Shown: positions 42,645 through 51,764, counted from the stretch's first letter. The stretch: 64,000 bases of DNA from Chromobacterium sp. ATCC 53434 (GCF_002848345.1 NZ_CP025429.1:4464001-4528000), one strand, 5' to 3'. Program-made: numbers and translations. Notes: generated by a model not told the origin, from the letters alone.

Positions 42645-44306
42645 TCAGCGTTTCAGATACGGGATCACGGTCAGGCCGGCCGGAACCGGGCCCCCGCCGG
42701 CGGACGGGCTGCCCCAGTTGACGAAGCTGCCGTCCTTGGCCACCGCCAGGAAGCCGCCGAGCGCGGTGGCGTAGATCGCGCGGATGTTGCGCAGCTTGGG
42801 CTGCGCCGCCGAGCTGTCGCCGCCGTGAACCGCCGCGCCCCAGCTGACCACGGTGCCGTCCCGCTTCAGCGCGGCGAAGGCATAGTCGTTGGAGAACAGG
42901 GCCACCACATTGTTCAGCTGCGGCTGCACCGCCGAGCTGTCGCCGCCGCGGGTCTCGTCGCCCCAGCTGACCACGGTGCCGTCGCTTCTCAGCGCGGCGA
43001 AGGCCGTCTCGGTGCTGGCCACGGTCAGCACATTATTCAGCTGCGCCTGCACGCTGGCCACATTGTTGCGCTGGGCGTCGCCCCAGCTGACCACGGTGCC
43101 GTCGCGCCTCAGCGCGGCGAAGGCGGTCTTGCTGGCAAACACCTTGGCCACATTGTTCAGCCCGCCGGCGAAGCCGCTCAGATCGGCGCCGCGGTCGAAC
43201 ATGACGCCGCCTATCGTCGACACCACGCCGGTCTGGCTCAGCGCGGCGATCACATTGCGGTTGCTGAGCAGCGACAGATTGGCCTGCGGCATGGTCTGGG
43301 TGGCGGTGTAGAGGTCGTCGCTGTCCCAGTCCAGCCCCCAGCTCACCAGGCTGCCGTCCTTGCGCAGGGCGGTGAAGCTGTAGTCGGTGGAATAGATTTT
43401 CACCACATCGCGCAGCTGGGCCGCCACCGGCGAAACATCACCGCCGGAAACCTCGTCGCCCCAGGCGAACACAGTGCCGTCGCGCTTCAGCGCGGCCGCC
43501 GCGCCTTCGGAATAGCTGACGTCGACCACGTCGCTGAACTGCGCCAGCGTCGTCGGCGTGAAATACGACGACACCGAGGCGCTGCCGCCGTTGCCGTCGA
43601 AAGTCTTCTCCAGATTGCCCCAGGCGGTGGCGCTGCCGTCGCCGTTCAGCGCCACGAAGCCGCGCTTCAGCGCCCAGATATTGCGCACCTTGCTCAGCGG
43701 CGCCACCGGCGCCGTGCTGTCGGCGCTGCCGGCGCCCGGCGTGCCGGCGTAACTGCCGCCGGAGCCGGCGCGGCCCCAGGTCACCACGGTGCCGTCGGCC
43801 TGCAGCGCGGCCCAGGCGCGCTCGCCGCCGACCACCTTGACCACATTGCGCGGCTGCGTCTGCAGCGCCGAGGTATCGCCGCCCAGCCGGCTGCTGCCCC
43901 ATACCGCCAGCGTGCCGTCGGACTTGGCGACGGCGAACACCGACGGCGCGGCGAACACGTTCTGCGCGGCCAGCGTCACCATGGTGCTGAGGTTGCCGCA
44001 GCTGGCGCTGACGGTCAGCGGAGTGGTCGGATCCGGGTCGTCGATGCTGGCGCCGCGCAAGGGGCCGACATGACCGGGGCTGCTCCAGCCGACGGCCAGA
44101 TTGTTCGGGCAGTTGCCGCTGACTGCCGTCAACGTGCCGCCGCGGGCGCCGTACACGTCCACCGACAGGGAGGCGCCGGCGAAGTTGCTGGCGCCGGCGT
44201 TGTCACTGGAGGAGCCGCCTCCTCCTCCGCATCCGGCGAGCGCGCCCGCCAGCCCCAGACTCAGCGCCAATGCGCCGGCGTGCCGGGGCGAATACTTCCT
44301 GATCAT
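42645..44306 (-). CDS. Lipoprotein with RCC1-like repeats
   Basis: 553 residues. The N-terminus is a lipoprotein signal with LAGALAGC (lipid-bearing Cys26), then a glycine/serine linker. The body repeats a unit of about 50 residues of the form TAFAALRRDGTVVSWGD and LNNVVAL, the RCC1/alpha-tubulin-suppressor beta-propeller blade, with roughly seven or more copies. Such propellers usually bind partner proteins; role unknown. The ATG at 44306 is chosen for the signal; a start nine codons upstream exists. It precedes the S8 protease. Confidence 0.88.
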   Translation of the reverse strand: MIRKYSPRHAGALALSLGLAGALAGCGGGGGSSSDNAGASNFAGASLSVDVYGARGGTLTAVSGNCPNNLAVGWSSPGHVGPLRGASIDDPDPTTPLTVSASCGNLSTMVTLAAQNVFAAPSVFAVAKSDGTLAVWGSSRLGGDTSALQTQPRNVVKVVGGERAWAALQADGTVVTWGRAGSGGSYAGTPGAGSADSTAPVAPLSKVRNIWALKRGFVALNGDGSATAWGNLEKTFDGNGGSASVSSYFTPTTLAQFSDVVDVSYSEGAAAALKRDGTVFAWGDEVSGGDVSPVAAQLRDVVKIYSTDYSFTALRKDGSLVSWGLDWDSDDLYTATQTMPQANLSLLSNRNVIAALSQTGVVSTIGGVMFDRGADLSGFAGGLNNVAKVFASKTAFAALRRDGTVVSWGDAQRNNVASVQAQLNNVLTVASTETAFAALRSDGTVVSWGDETRGGDSSAVQPQLNNVVALFSNDYAFAALKRDGTVVSWGAAVHGGDSSAAQPKLRNIRAIYATALGGFLAVAKDGSFVNWGSPSAGGGPVPAGLTVIPYLKR

Positions 44307-44525
44307 CACGTTTCCTTTTCTCTCTTGTAGCACTGCTGTTGTTTATGTTTGTTATTCATGCATTCGGCATGAAAACAAAATTTAACAGTGCGGAAACAAA
44401 AGAGAAAAGTATTTAGCGACAACGCATGCCATCTGTGTATTTTTGCAACAATTTGCCAATTATTTACCGTCATCTTCTAAAACGGAAAACGGCATGATGT
44501 TGCAGGCCGATCGCGCTTTAATGGC

Positions 44526-46682
44526 TCATGTCTTCGACATCCACGACTCCTGCCGCTCATTGACGCCGATCCCGGCCTGATCCTGCACGATCCTGCCCTG
44601 CTCCAGCACCACCACCCGTTCCGCCATCGCGATGGTTTCCGGCCGGTGCGCCACCAGGATGCGCGTCATCTCGATGTCGCGCACCGCGGCGTTGACCAGC
44701 TTCTCGTTCCACACGTCCAGATGACTGGTGGCCTCGTCCAGCACCAGCAGCCTCGGCTGCTTGTACAGCGCCCGCGCCAACAGCACGCGCTGCTTCTGGC
44801 CGCCGGACAGCCCGGAGCCGATGTCGCCGACCAGGGTGTTGTAGTTCATCGGCATCGCCATGATTTCGTCGTGGATGGCGGCCAGCTTGGCGCACTCCTG
44901 CACCCGCGCCGAATCCGGCTGCGGATCGAAGAAGCAGATATTGTCGGAAATGGAGCCGGAGAACAGATGATCGTCCTGCATCACCGTGCCCAGCAGCCTG
45001 CGGTAGTTGGTCAGCCCCAGCTGCCGGAGCGGCACGCCGCCGATCAGGATCTCGCCCTCGGTCGGCTCCATCAGGCCCAGGATCAGTTTCAGCAGCGTGG
45101 TCTTGCCGCAGCCGGAGGTGCCGGTGACGGCCAGGCACTGGCCGGCCGGAATCGCCAGATTGAGCTCCTTCAGCACATAGGGTTCGCCGTCGGAGTAGCG
45201 GAAGGACAGATTGCGCACCTCGATCGCCGGCTGGATGTGAGCCGGGTCGATCTCGACGTCGCTGAGCTCCGGCTCCGCCGCGGTCAGCACGATGTCGGCC
45301 ACCCGCTCGCCGTGCAGCCTCAGCATCCTCAGTTCGAACAGCTTGTCTATCAGCGCGGCGATGCGCTGGCTGAACTGGTCCTTGTAGCTGAGAAAGGCGA
45401 ACAACATGCCGACCGAAAAGCGGTTGTCCATCACCGCCAGCGCCGCCAGCCACACCACGATCACCCGTTCGGCGCCGAACAGCAGCGTGTTGGCGGTCTG
45501 GAACGACAGGTTCAACCGGGCGATGCGCAGATCGGCGTTGAACTGCTCGGCCAGCGCGTTCATCCAGCCTATGCGCCGCTCCTCCTGCCGACCGAACAGC
45601 CGCACGCTCTGCGCGCCGCGCGCCGACTCGATGAAATGGGTGTTCTGCCGCGAGGCGTGGATGATCTGCTCGGCGGTCGCCTCGCGCAAGGAACGGAACA
45701 CGCTCCAGCGCAGCAGCGAGTACAGGGCCACCGCCACCAGGCTGATCGCCGCCAGCGACGGGCTGTACAGCAGCATCACCACCAGCGTGGCGATCACCAG
45801 CAAGCCGTCTATCACCCCCTCGACGAACTGGGTGGTCAGACTACGCTGCATGGTCTGGATCGAACCGAAGCGCGACACGATGTCGCCGAGGTGGCGCTTT
45901 TCGAACCACGGCAGCGGCAAGCGCATCAGATGGGCGAAGGCATTGCCCAGCCACTGGAAATTCAGGCTGGTGGCCAGCGCCGTCGTCGCCCAGGAGCGCA
46001 CCGCGCCTATCAGGGTCTGCAGCAACACCAAGAGCAGGAAGCCTATGCCGAGCACGGTGATCAGGTTGCGGTCGGCCGCCACCAGCGCCTCGTCGACCAC
46101 CCATTGCAGATAGAACGGCGCCGCCAGTGCGCACACCTGCAGCGCGATGCCCAGCAGCAGCAGCTGTCCCAACCCGTTCCCCAGGCCCTCCACCCTCCCC
46201 ATCAGCGACAGCAGGCTGAACTCCAGCTTCTCCTTGGCCTGCTGGAAAGACGCGTCCGGCGACAGCTCCAGCGCCACGCCGGTGAAATGCTTGGACGCCT
46301 CGTCCATCGTCAGCCGGCGCTCGCCTATCGCCGGATCGTGAATGACGATGTGGCGGGCGGCCACCTGCTTCAACACGACGAAGTGGTTCATGTCCCAGTG
46401 CAGCACGCAGGGCAGTTTCAGCTGCGGCAGATGCTGCAGGTCCAGCTTCAGCGGCCGCGACGCCAGGCCCAGGCCCTGGGCCATCGCGATCAGGCTCTTC
46501 AGCGTCGAGCCTTTCAGCGATACCGAGAAGCGGCGGCGCATATTGGCCAGATCGATGTGATGGCCCCAATAGCCGGCCACCATGGCCAGGCTGGCCAGGC
46601 CGCATTCGGCGGCCTCGGTCTGCAGCAGCAGCGGCAGCCTGCGCCGGCCCCAGAATTGCAGCATCGGTTGCTGATGGCTCAT
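44526..46682 (-). CDS. C39-peptidase ABC exporter for double-glycine leader peptides
   Basis: 718 residues of the LagD/CvaB/PCAT type. N-terminal C39 peptidase: Q21 and Cys27 in LLQTEAAECGLASLAMVAG, His100 in HWDMNHFVVL, Asp116 in IHDPAIG, so the protease looks intact. Six membrane helices follow (about 165-430), then the ABC domain with GTSGCGKTTLLKLI, LSGGQKQRVLLARAL and RLLVLDEATSHLD. Such proteins cut precursors after GG and export the mature peptide. One base separates it from the HlyD gene, and the divergent genes encode GG-leader peptides, its likely substrates. No TolC is in the window. Confidence 0.94.
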   Translation of the reverse strand: MSHQQPMLQFWGRRRLPLLLQTEAAECGLASLAMVAGYWGHHIDLANMRRRFSVSLKGSTLKSLIAMAQGLGLASRPLKLDLQHLPQLKLPCVLHWDMNHFVVLKQVAARHIVIHDPAIGERRLTMDEASKHFTGVALELSPDASFQQAKEKLEFSLLSLMGRVEGLGNGLGQLLLLGIALQVCALAAPFYLQWVVDEALVAADRNLITVLGIGFLLLVLLQTLIGAVRSWATTALATSLNFQWLGNAFAHLMRLPLPWFEKRHLGDIVSRFGSIQTMQRSLTTQFVEGVIDGLLVIATLVVMLLYSPSLAAISLVAVALYSLLRWSVFRSLREATAEQIIHASRQNTHFIESARGAQSVRLFGRQEERRIGWMNALAEQFNADLRIARLNLSFQTANTLLFGAERVIVVWLAALAVMDNRFSVGMLFAFLSYKDQFSQRIAALIDKLFELRMLRLHGERVADIVLTAAEPELSDVEIDPAHIQPAIEVRNLSFRYSDGEPYVLKELNLAIPAGQCLAVTGTSGCGKTTLLKLILGLMEPTEGEILIGGVPLRQLGLTNYRRLLGTVMQDDHLFSGSISDNICFFDPQPDSARVQECAKLAAIHDEIMAMPMNYNTLVGDIGSGLSGGQKQRVLLARALYKQPRLLVLDEATSHLDVWNEKLVNAAVRDIEMTRILVAHRPETIAMAERVVVLEQGRIVQDQAGIGVNERQESWMSKT

Positions 46683-46683
46683 C

Positions 46684-47973
46684 TCATGCCTTTCCGCTGA
46701 TGCTGTAGAGCGGCTCCAGCACCCACTCGTACAATTTGCGTTTTTCCAGCAGCACGCTGGCGTCCAGCGCCATGCCCGCCTTCAACGACTGCGTCTGGCC
46801 GTAGGTGGTGACGTTCTGGCGCTCCAGCCTCACCCTGACCCGGTACATCTGCTCGCCGGAACCACCCTGGCCTCCGGGCAGATACAACTCCTCCGGCCGC
46901 AGCGCGCTGCGCGACACCTCGCGCACCGTGCCCTTGAACTGGCCGAACTTCTGATACGGATAGGCCTGGTAGCGGATCAACACCGCCATGCCCGGCTTGA
47001 CGAAGCCGGCGGCGCGCGACGGCGCGTACAGCTCCGCCTCCAGCGGCGAGCCGGCCGGCGACAGATTGGCCAGCGTCTGGCCGGACGACACGGTCTGGCC
47101 GGCCTGGGCGGCGATGCCGCTGACCATGCCGGCCTGCGACGCCCTGACCAGCAGCTTGCGCTTGGCCTCGTTCTCGGTCAGGTCCTGTTCCAGCTCCGCC
47201 ATGCCGCGCTGCGCGGCCGCCTCGTCGCGCTTGGCCTGCAACTGCAGATCGCCCAGGTCGGACAGCGCCGCGTCGTGGTCGCTCTGTACCGCGGCGCAGT
47301 TGCGCTGCAGATCGGCCAGCTTGGTCTGCTGGTCTATCACCTCGGCCTGCTTGTCCTGCAACGCGGCGGCGGAGATGAACTGCGACTCCAGCAGCTTGCG
47401 GTTGCGCTGCAGCGTTTCCTCGGCCAGCGCCACGCGCCGCCGCTGCAGGCCGATCTGCTCGTTCATCCGCTGCAGCTCGGCCGCCAGATCGTCTGCCTTG
47501 CGCCGCAGCGTCTCCTGTTTCTGCCTGGCCTGCATCCGCAGCATCGCCTGGTCGCCGGCCAGGCTGTCGCGCCGCGACTGCAGCAGCGCGGTGATCTCGC
47601 GGCCGGCGTCGCCGCGGGTGGCGCTCTCGCGCTCGTTGCCGAGCACGAACAGCACGTCGCCGGCCCGCACCTGCTGGCCTTCGCGCACCTTGACCTCGGC
47701 CACCACGCCGGATTGCGACGGCTGCACCCGGATCAGCCCCTGGCTGGGCAGCAGCACGCCCGACACCTGGGCCTTGCGGGTATAGCTGGCCAGCACGAAG
47801 AACAGCACGATGGCCACGGCGATCAACGCGAAAACGCCGGTCAGCCAGGCGAGGCTGGCCGGACGCAGCAGCATGATGCGACCATAGCGCCGGTCGGAGG
47901 CATGGGTCAGGGCGGCGGAACGAAAAAGTGACACGGATAGGGCGCCTTCGGTGGACACGCCGCGTCGCAGCAT
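46684..47973 (-). CDS. HlyD-family membrane fusion protein
   Basis: About 429 residues. One membrane helix (WLTGVFALIAVAIVLFFVLA), a lipoyl-like half (SGVVAEVKVREGQQVRAGD), a long coiled-coil hairpin (about 120-270, rich in Q/E/R/L: AAELQRMNEQIGLQRRRVAL), the second lipoyl half and a beta-barrel. It links the ABC exporter to an outer-membrane channel. The start is uncertain: ATG at 47973 and TTG at 47988 both lack good ribosome sites. Confidence 0.88.
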   Translation of the reverse strand: MLRRGVSTEGALSVSLFRSAALTHASDRRYGRIMLLRPASLAWLTGVFALIAVAIVLFFVLASYTRKAQVSGVLLPSQGLIRVQPSQSGVVAEVKVREGQQVRAGDVLFVLGNERESATRGDAGREITALLQSRRDSLAGDQAMLRMQARQKQETLRRKADDLAAELQRMNEQIGLQRRRVALAEETLQRNRKLLESQFISAAALQDKQAEVIDQQTKLADLQRNCAAVQSDHDAALSDLGDLQLQAKRDEAAAQRGMAELEQDLTENEAKRKLLVRASQAGMVSGIAAQAGQTVSSGQTLANLSPAGSPLEAELYAPSRAAGFVKPGMAVLIRYQAYPYQKFGQFKGTVREVSRSALRPEELYLPGGQGGSGEQMYRVRVRLERQNVTTYGQTQSLKAGMALDASVLLEKRKLYEWVLEPLYSISGKA

Positions 47974-48434
47974 GCGGAGGTTCGACAATCTACCATTAAA
48001 GCCAATGTCATTTTAAGTGGCAACTGTCGCGACATATGCATTTGCGCGCATCCCGGTCCGGCACGCGTCCATGCATCCTCTTTCCTTCTTTAAATTCCGA
48101 TCGCCGATCGTCTGCGTGGCACACTGTCTGTTAGGACAGTTCAAGCGCCGTCATTTCGGACACTTTCCGCCGACGCCATCGACGACAGGCAAGCTGGGCA
48201 AGGCTCGCTGACTTGTTGCGGGATACAGACAACCCGCCCCCATTCCGCCGCCACGGCTGATTCGTAGTCATCCGAGTTGTTCCTCCATTGATACCGTCCA
48301 ATAGTGCACTGTCATCGATGGAATTATCCAATCCAGTCCAATCAATCAGCCACAACCAGGCTGCGCAGCTTCCATCCGGTGACGCGTCCGGGCCGCCAAT
48401 CGACGGCCCTCACACCAGCGTAAGGAGAAGCAAA
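47974..48434. promoter_or_regulatory. Divergent control region of the peptide/exporter locus
   Basis: About 460 bases between the HlyD gene and the first precursor gene. A perfect dyad, ACTGTC (48123-48128) and GACAGT (48135-48140) with a six-base spacer, is a candidate regulator site. Short frames here have no ribosome site or similarity and are not called. AAGGAG precedes the precursor ATG. Confidence 0.5.
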
Positions 48435-48596
48435 ATGCAAACCGACAAGCAAGTGGAACAGGTCGAACAGGACGACCAGGAAATCGCCGACATCCTCGGC
48501 ATCACCGTCCTGTCCCCGCTGGAAGAAAGCGCGGTCAGCGGCGGGCTGGAGCCCGTCCACACCGACGAAGACCACGTCCACGTTCACCCGAGCTAG
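48435..48596 (+). CDS. Double-glycine leader precursor peptide 1
   Basis: 53 residues. Leader residues 1-37 end DILGITVLSPLEESAVSGG, an acidic leader with a GG at 36-37, which is the cleavage pattern of C39 peptidases; the predicted core is LEPVHTDEDHVHVHPS (38-53). The leader matches precursor 2 (IxDxLGxxVLxPxEExxVSGG). AAGGAG is at ideal distance. The core is acidic and histidine-rich and has an alternating HVHVH run. It is the first gene of the unit containing oxygenases 1 and 2. Confidence 0.85.
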   Translation: MQTDKQVEQVEQDDQEIADILGITVLSPLEESAVSGGLEPVHTDEDHVHVHPS

Positions 48597-48625
48597 GCCG
48601 GTCTTCCCGCCCCTGAGCCAGCATC

Positions 48626-48660
48626 AGGCGCCCGGCTCCGCCTGGAGTCCGGGCGTGCCT
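48626..48660 (+). repeat. GC-rich stem-loop after precursor 1
   Basis: CGCCCGG (48629-48635) pairs with CCGGGCG (48649-48655), extended by AGG/CCT. No T-tract follows; it could reduce read-through from the precursor gene into the oxygenase genes or protect the precursor mRNA end. Confidence 0.5.
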
Positions 48661-48705
48661 CATCGCTCGCCGCACGCCCAGCGACCACTTCGGAGAATCC
48701 ATTCG

Positions 48706-49983
48706 ATGGACAAGCACACCCCAAGCTTCAGCGACGCATGGTGGGATGGTTTTCTGCACGAATCCCGGCATCTGAACAATCCGGTCGTGTTCAAGGGCGC
48801 GCTCGACGAGAGCCGGGTCGCCGCCTTCCGGCAAGCGGTGCTGGAGTTGCTGGCCACGCGGGCCGGCCTGCGGCAAAGCCCCTACGGTTTTCGCGTATAC
48901 GCGGCCGGCCGGCTGTTGAACCGCGACGAACTGGAACGCTTCTACGACTGCCCGCCCCAGGCTGGAGAAAGCCTGGAGGCATGGGGCGAGCGGGCGTTTC
49001 CCGGCACGCCGTACGGCATCATTCTCAATGCCGGAGAGAAATTCCATCACGAGCTTTCGCGCGAGATCGCGCTGATGCTGGCGCCGCTGTTCCAGAAAAT
49101 CGGCCTGCCGCGGGACGGCGTCCAGTTCAGCATCTTCATCGGCAATTACGACAAGACGCCGCTGGGCATACACCAGGACCTTCGCGGCGAAAACGTCATC
49201 CACTTCCATGTCGGCCCCGGCGCCAAGACCATGTATCTGTGGGAGCCGGAACGCTACCGCCGGCTGACCGAGGAGGAGGGGATCACCAAACGCGACTTCG
49301 CCGCGCTGAAACCGCACGCCCGAACTTTCCATTTCGAGGCCGGTGACCTGTTTTTCATGCCGGAAGGCACTTTCCACATCGGCGCACAGGACGAGTTGTC
49401 GATCGGCATCACCGTCTGGCAATACACCCACAGCAACCAGGCGATGTTCAAGAACCTGCACGCCTTCCTGCTCAAACAGCTGGACGGCGAGCCGGACGAC
49501 GCCATCGTCCACGACCCGTCGCCGCCGGACGACGGTGGCGCGCTGGAACCGATTCTCTCCGCTCGCCGGCTGCCGGAGGAGTACCGAGGCCGGGACTATG
49601 ACCAGCTGATGCGCCTGGCCTACCTGGACTGGCGCCACTGCCTGGCCAGCAACGCCGGCTACCGCAGCCCGCCGTTCCCGCGGGAAAAAGAGGAAAACCT
49701 GACGCCCGCCGACTGGGTGCGCGCGGAAACGCCGTACCGCATCCTGACGCGCGAAACGATGCCGGGGCGGATGGCCGTCTACGTGCGCGGCAACAAGCTG
49801 GAAATGAACCGCCACCCCGGCCTGATCGCGATGCTGGACCGGCTGAACCAGGGCCGGAGCTGCGCCGTCGCCGAACTGCTGGGCCTGCTGGACCCGCGCT
49901 GGCCGGCCAAGGTGGGCCTGCATCTGCTGAACGAGCTGTTCCACTGGCGCGGCGTCCTCAAGACCGACCCGCCGTCGAACTGA
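48706..49983 (+). CDS. JmjC/cupin-fold oxygenase-like protein 1 (candidate RiPP hydroxylase)
   Basis: 425 residues. The double-stranded beta-helix metal triad is GIHQD (H156, D158) and TFHIG (H224), with a basic residue in GPGAKTMYLW (K174) positioned like the 2-oxoglutarate-binding lysine of JmjC proteins. The C-terminal about 120 residues (VYVRGNKLEMNRHPGLIAML, ELLGLLDPRWPAKVGLHLL) resemble the winged-helix tail of YcfD/RoxA-type JmjC hydroxylases. It should therefore be an Fe(II)/2OG hydroxylase; its likely substrate is a precursor peptide of this locus. ATG at 48706 is chosen for GGAGA upstream. Two paralogs follow at 50015 and 51865. Confidence 0.72.
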   Translation: MDKHTPSFSDAWWDGFLHESRHLNNPVVFKGALDESRVAAFRQAVLELLATRAGLRQSPYGFRVYAAGRLLNRDELERFYDCPPQAGESLEAWGERAFPGTPYGIILNAGEKFHHELSREIALMLAPLFQKIGLPRDGVQFSIFIGNYDKTPLGIHQDLRGENVIHFHVGPGAKTMYLWEPERYRRLTEEEGITKRDFAALKPHARTFHFEAGDLFFMPEGTFHIGAQDELSIGITVWQYTHSNQAMFKNLHAFLLKQLDGEPDDAIVHDPSPPDDGGALEPILSARRLPEEYRGRDYDQLMRLAYLDWRHCLASNAGYRSPPFPREKEENLTPADWVRAETPYRILTRETMPGRMAVYVRGNKLEMNRHPGLIAMLDRLNQGRSCAVAELLGLLDPRWPAKVGLHLLNELFHWRGVLKTDPPSN

Positions 49984-50014
49984 GCCTTCGCCAACCCCAG
50001 CCAGGGAGCCCGGC

Positions 50015-51316
50015 ATGCACCATTTCCGCGAGAGCGACACGATAGAGAATCCCCTCGCTCCGGCCCGCCTGCGTCGGCAATTCGACGCCGGCTGGTGGAC
50101 CGATTTTCTCGCCCACAGCGAGCAGATGAGCCGGCCCTGCGTCTTCGCCGACGCGCTGGACGCCGGCCAGGCGCGCCTGATGCGCCGCCAGGTGCTGGAC
50201 ATCCTGGCCGAGCTAGGCCAGACGCACAAGGCGAAATACGGTTACCGCCTGTGGCTGGACGGCCGGCAGGTCGACGAGCTCGACGAGCACTTCGCCCTGC
50301 ATCCGCTGCCGCACGAGGAGGTGGAAGACTGGGTGGGCCGCGCCTTCGGCGAACGCAAGTTCGGCATCATCCTGAACCGCGGCGAGAAGTTCAGCCCCGG
50401 CCTGTCCCAGGCGATCGCGCTCATAATGGAGCCGGCGCTGAAGATGATAGGCATGCCGACCGAGGGCATTCTGTTCACGGTGTTCATCGGCAACTACGAC
50501 ATGACGCCGCTGGGCATACACAAGGACTCGCCCGGCAAGAGCGTGATCCATTTCCACCTTGGACCGGGGCCGAAGACCATGTACACCTGGCGCGACGACG
50601 ACTACGTCACCGCGCCCGGCGAGAAGCGCTGCAACAACATGAATATCGCCCCCCACCTGCCCAGCGCCGCGCACCATGCCTTCGGCGCGGGCCAGCTCTA
50701 CTTCATGCCGGAAAACATGTTCCATCTGGGCATGCAGGACGAGCTGTCCATCGGCATCGCCTGCTGGTTCTACAACCGCTCCGATCACGATTTCGCCTGC
50801 GAGCTGCTGCACCGCGTCCGGGAAGCCCACCTGCGCCCGTCCGAGCGCATGCTGAAAGCCGACCGGCGGCCGGTGGACGACATCGCGACCGTCGAATCGG
50901 CGCTGTCGTTGCTGGCGCTGCCCGGCGGCGGCGATCTGCGCGCGCTGATGCGCGACGTCTACCGCGACCTGCGCTACTCGCTGTTCAGCAACGCCGGCTA
51001 CCGCAACAGCCCGGTGCCGCGCGAGGACAAGCCCGAGATGCGGCCGGACAGCCGCGTCGTCGCCGAGGCGCCGTACCGGATGCTGTGCCGCCCGGCCGAC
51101 GAGGCCGGCCGGCTGGCGCTCTATGTGCGCGGCACCAAGATCGCGCTCGGCAATTTCCCGGGGCTGGAAGCCATAGTCGACCGGCTGAACGGCGGCGGCA
51201 AATTCGCCGTCGAGGACATCGTCGCCATGGTCGACGATCCGCTGGCGGAGAAGAAGGTCCGCTATCTGCTAGGCCTGCTGCACCGTTACCGCGGCATCGC
51301 CGTCACGCCGCGCTGA
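50015..51316 (+). CDS. JmjC/cupin-fold oxygenase-like protein 2
   Basis: 433 residues, a diverged paralog of the 48706 protein with the same architecture: WWTDFLAHSEQMSRPCVFAD, metal triad GIHKD (H169, D171) and MFHLG (H237), K187 in GPGPKTMYTW, and the C-terminal winged-helix-like part (LYVRGTKIALGNFPGLEAIV). HxD...H is kept although Gln is replaced by Lys in the middle. It begins 31 bases after oxygenase 1 and is followed by a terminator, so it ends the first unit. Confidence 0.72.
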   Translation: MHHFRESDTIENPLAPARLRRQFDAGWWTDFLAHSEQMSRPCVFADALDAGQARLMRRQVLDILAELGQTHKAKYGYRLWLDGRQVDELDEHFALHPLPHEEVEDWVGRAFGERKFGIILNRGEKFSPGLSQAIALIMEPALKMIGMPTEGILFTVFIGNYDMTPLGIHKDSPGKSVIHFHLGPGPKTMYTWRDDDYVTAPGEKRCNNMNIAPHLPSAAHHAFGAGQLYFMPENMFHLGMQDELSIGIACWFYNRSDHDFACELLHRVREAHLRPSERMLKADRRPVDDIATVESALSLLALPGGGDLRALMRDVYRDLRYSLFSNAGYRNSPVPREDKPEMRPDSRVVAEAPYRMLCRPADEAGRLALYVRGTKIALGNFPGLEAIVDRLNGGGKFAVEDIVAMVDDPLAEKKVRYLLGLLHRYRGIAVTPR

Positions 51317-51360
51317 GCGGCGCGACGACCATCCCGTCCTTCCCGACCACCCCATTCGGC

Positions 51361-51387
51361 TCGCCGCGCATGCGGCGATTATTTTTA
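51361..51387 (+). terminator. Rho-independent terminator after oxygenase 2
   Basis: TCGCCGC (51361-51367) pairs with GCGGCGA (51372-51378) around GCAT, followed by TTATTTTTATT. Confidence 0.85.
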
Positions 51388-51395
51388 TTATTTAT

Positions 51396-51424
51396 TTGAC
51401 ATTTTTTACTGTATTACCTATGAC
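51396..51424 (+). promoter_or_regulatory. Sigma-70-type promoter of the precursor 2 unit
   Basis: TTGACA at 51396-51401 and TATGAC at 51419-51424, 17 bases apart, in an AT-rich island directly after the terminator. The predicted transcript has a 5' leader of about 140 bases with two small hairpins (GCTGCC/GGCAGC near 51473-51489 and CCGCC/GGCGG near 51506-51519). Confidence 0.7.
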
Positions 51425-51570
51425 AAATAGTGCTGCGGATCATATCAGCAAAAACAAAGCGACAGGACGCCGGCTGCCAGCGCGGCAGCAAGCGACACGG
51501 AATGACCGCCCTCGGGCGGCAACGGCAAGGGCTGACCGTATTTTCAGCCCGCACACATAGAGGAAAAACC

Positions 51571-51714
51571 ATGACCAACGAAAAACAGCTTGCTCAAGAA
51601 CAAGACATCCAGGACTTTCTCGGCATGAAGGTTTTGACCCCGGCGGAAGAAGCCGACGTATCCGGCGGCAAGGTCACGGTTACCGTGACGGTTACCGTCA
51701 CCGTCTCCGAGTAA
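51571..51714 (+). CDS. Double-glycine leader precursor peptide 2 with Val-Thr repeat core
   Basis: 47 residues. The leader ends DFLGMKVLTPAEEADVSGG (GG at 32-33). The predicted core, KVTVTVTVTVTVSE, is an almost pure alternation of Val and Thr, encoded by a 12-bp repeat (51673-51708). Such a core would favour a beta strand with all Thr side chains on one face; hydroxylation of Val or Thr by the neighbouring oxygenases is a natural hypothesis. AGAGGAAAA precedes the ATG; upstream in-frame codons lie in the leader RNA and are not counted. Confidence 0.85.
   Translation: MTNEKQLAQEQDIQDFLGMKVLTPAEEADVSGGKVTVTVTVTVTVSE
51673..51708 (+). repeat. 12-bp tandem repeat encoding VTVT units
   Basis: Three imperfect units: GTCACGGTTACC (51673), GTGACGGTTACC (51685), GTCACCGTCTCC (51697), each translating to VTVT or VTVS. 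Slippage or unequal exchange could change core length in steps of four residues without shifting the frame. Confidence 0.9.
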
Positions 51715-51764
51715 GCTCCGCGAGCTTCTCGACCGGCCACGGCGTCCAAGCGGGCACCGTGGCC

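Noticed and set aside
42645..44306. Repeated DNA in the RCC1 gene as a CRISPR or tandem array
   Set aside because: The repeats are coding, imperfect and in frame with propeller blades; no conserved spacer structure.
48017..48211. 64-codon frame in the divergent peptide/exporter region as a further peptide
   Set aside because: No leader GG motif and no ribosome site; overlaps likely promoters.
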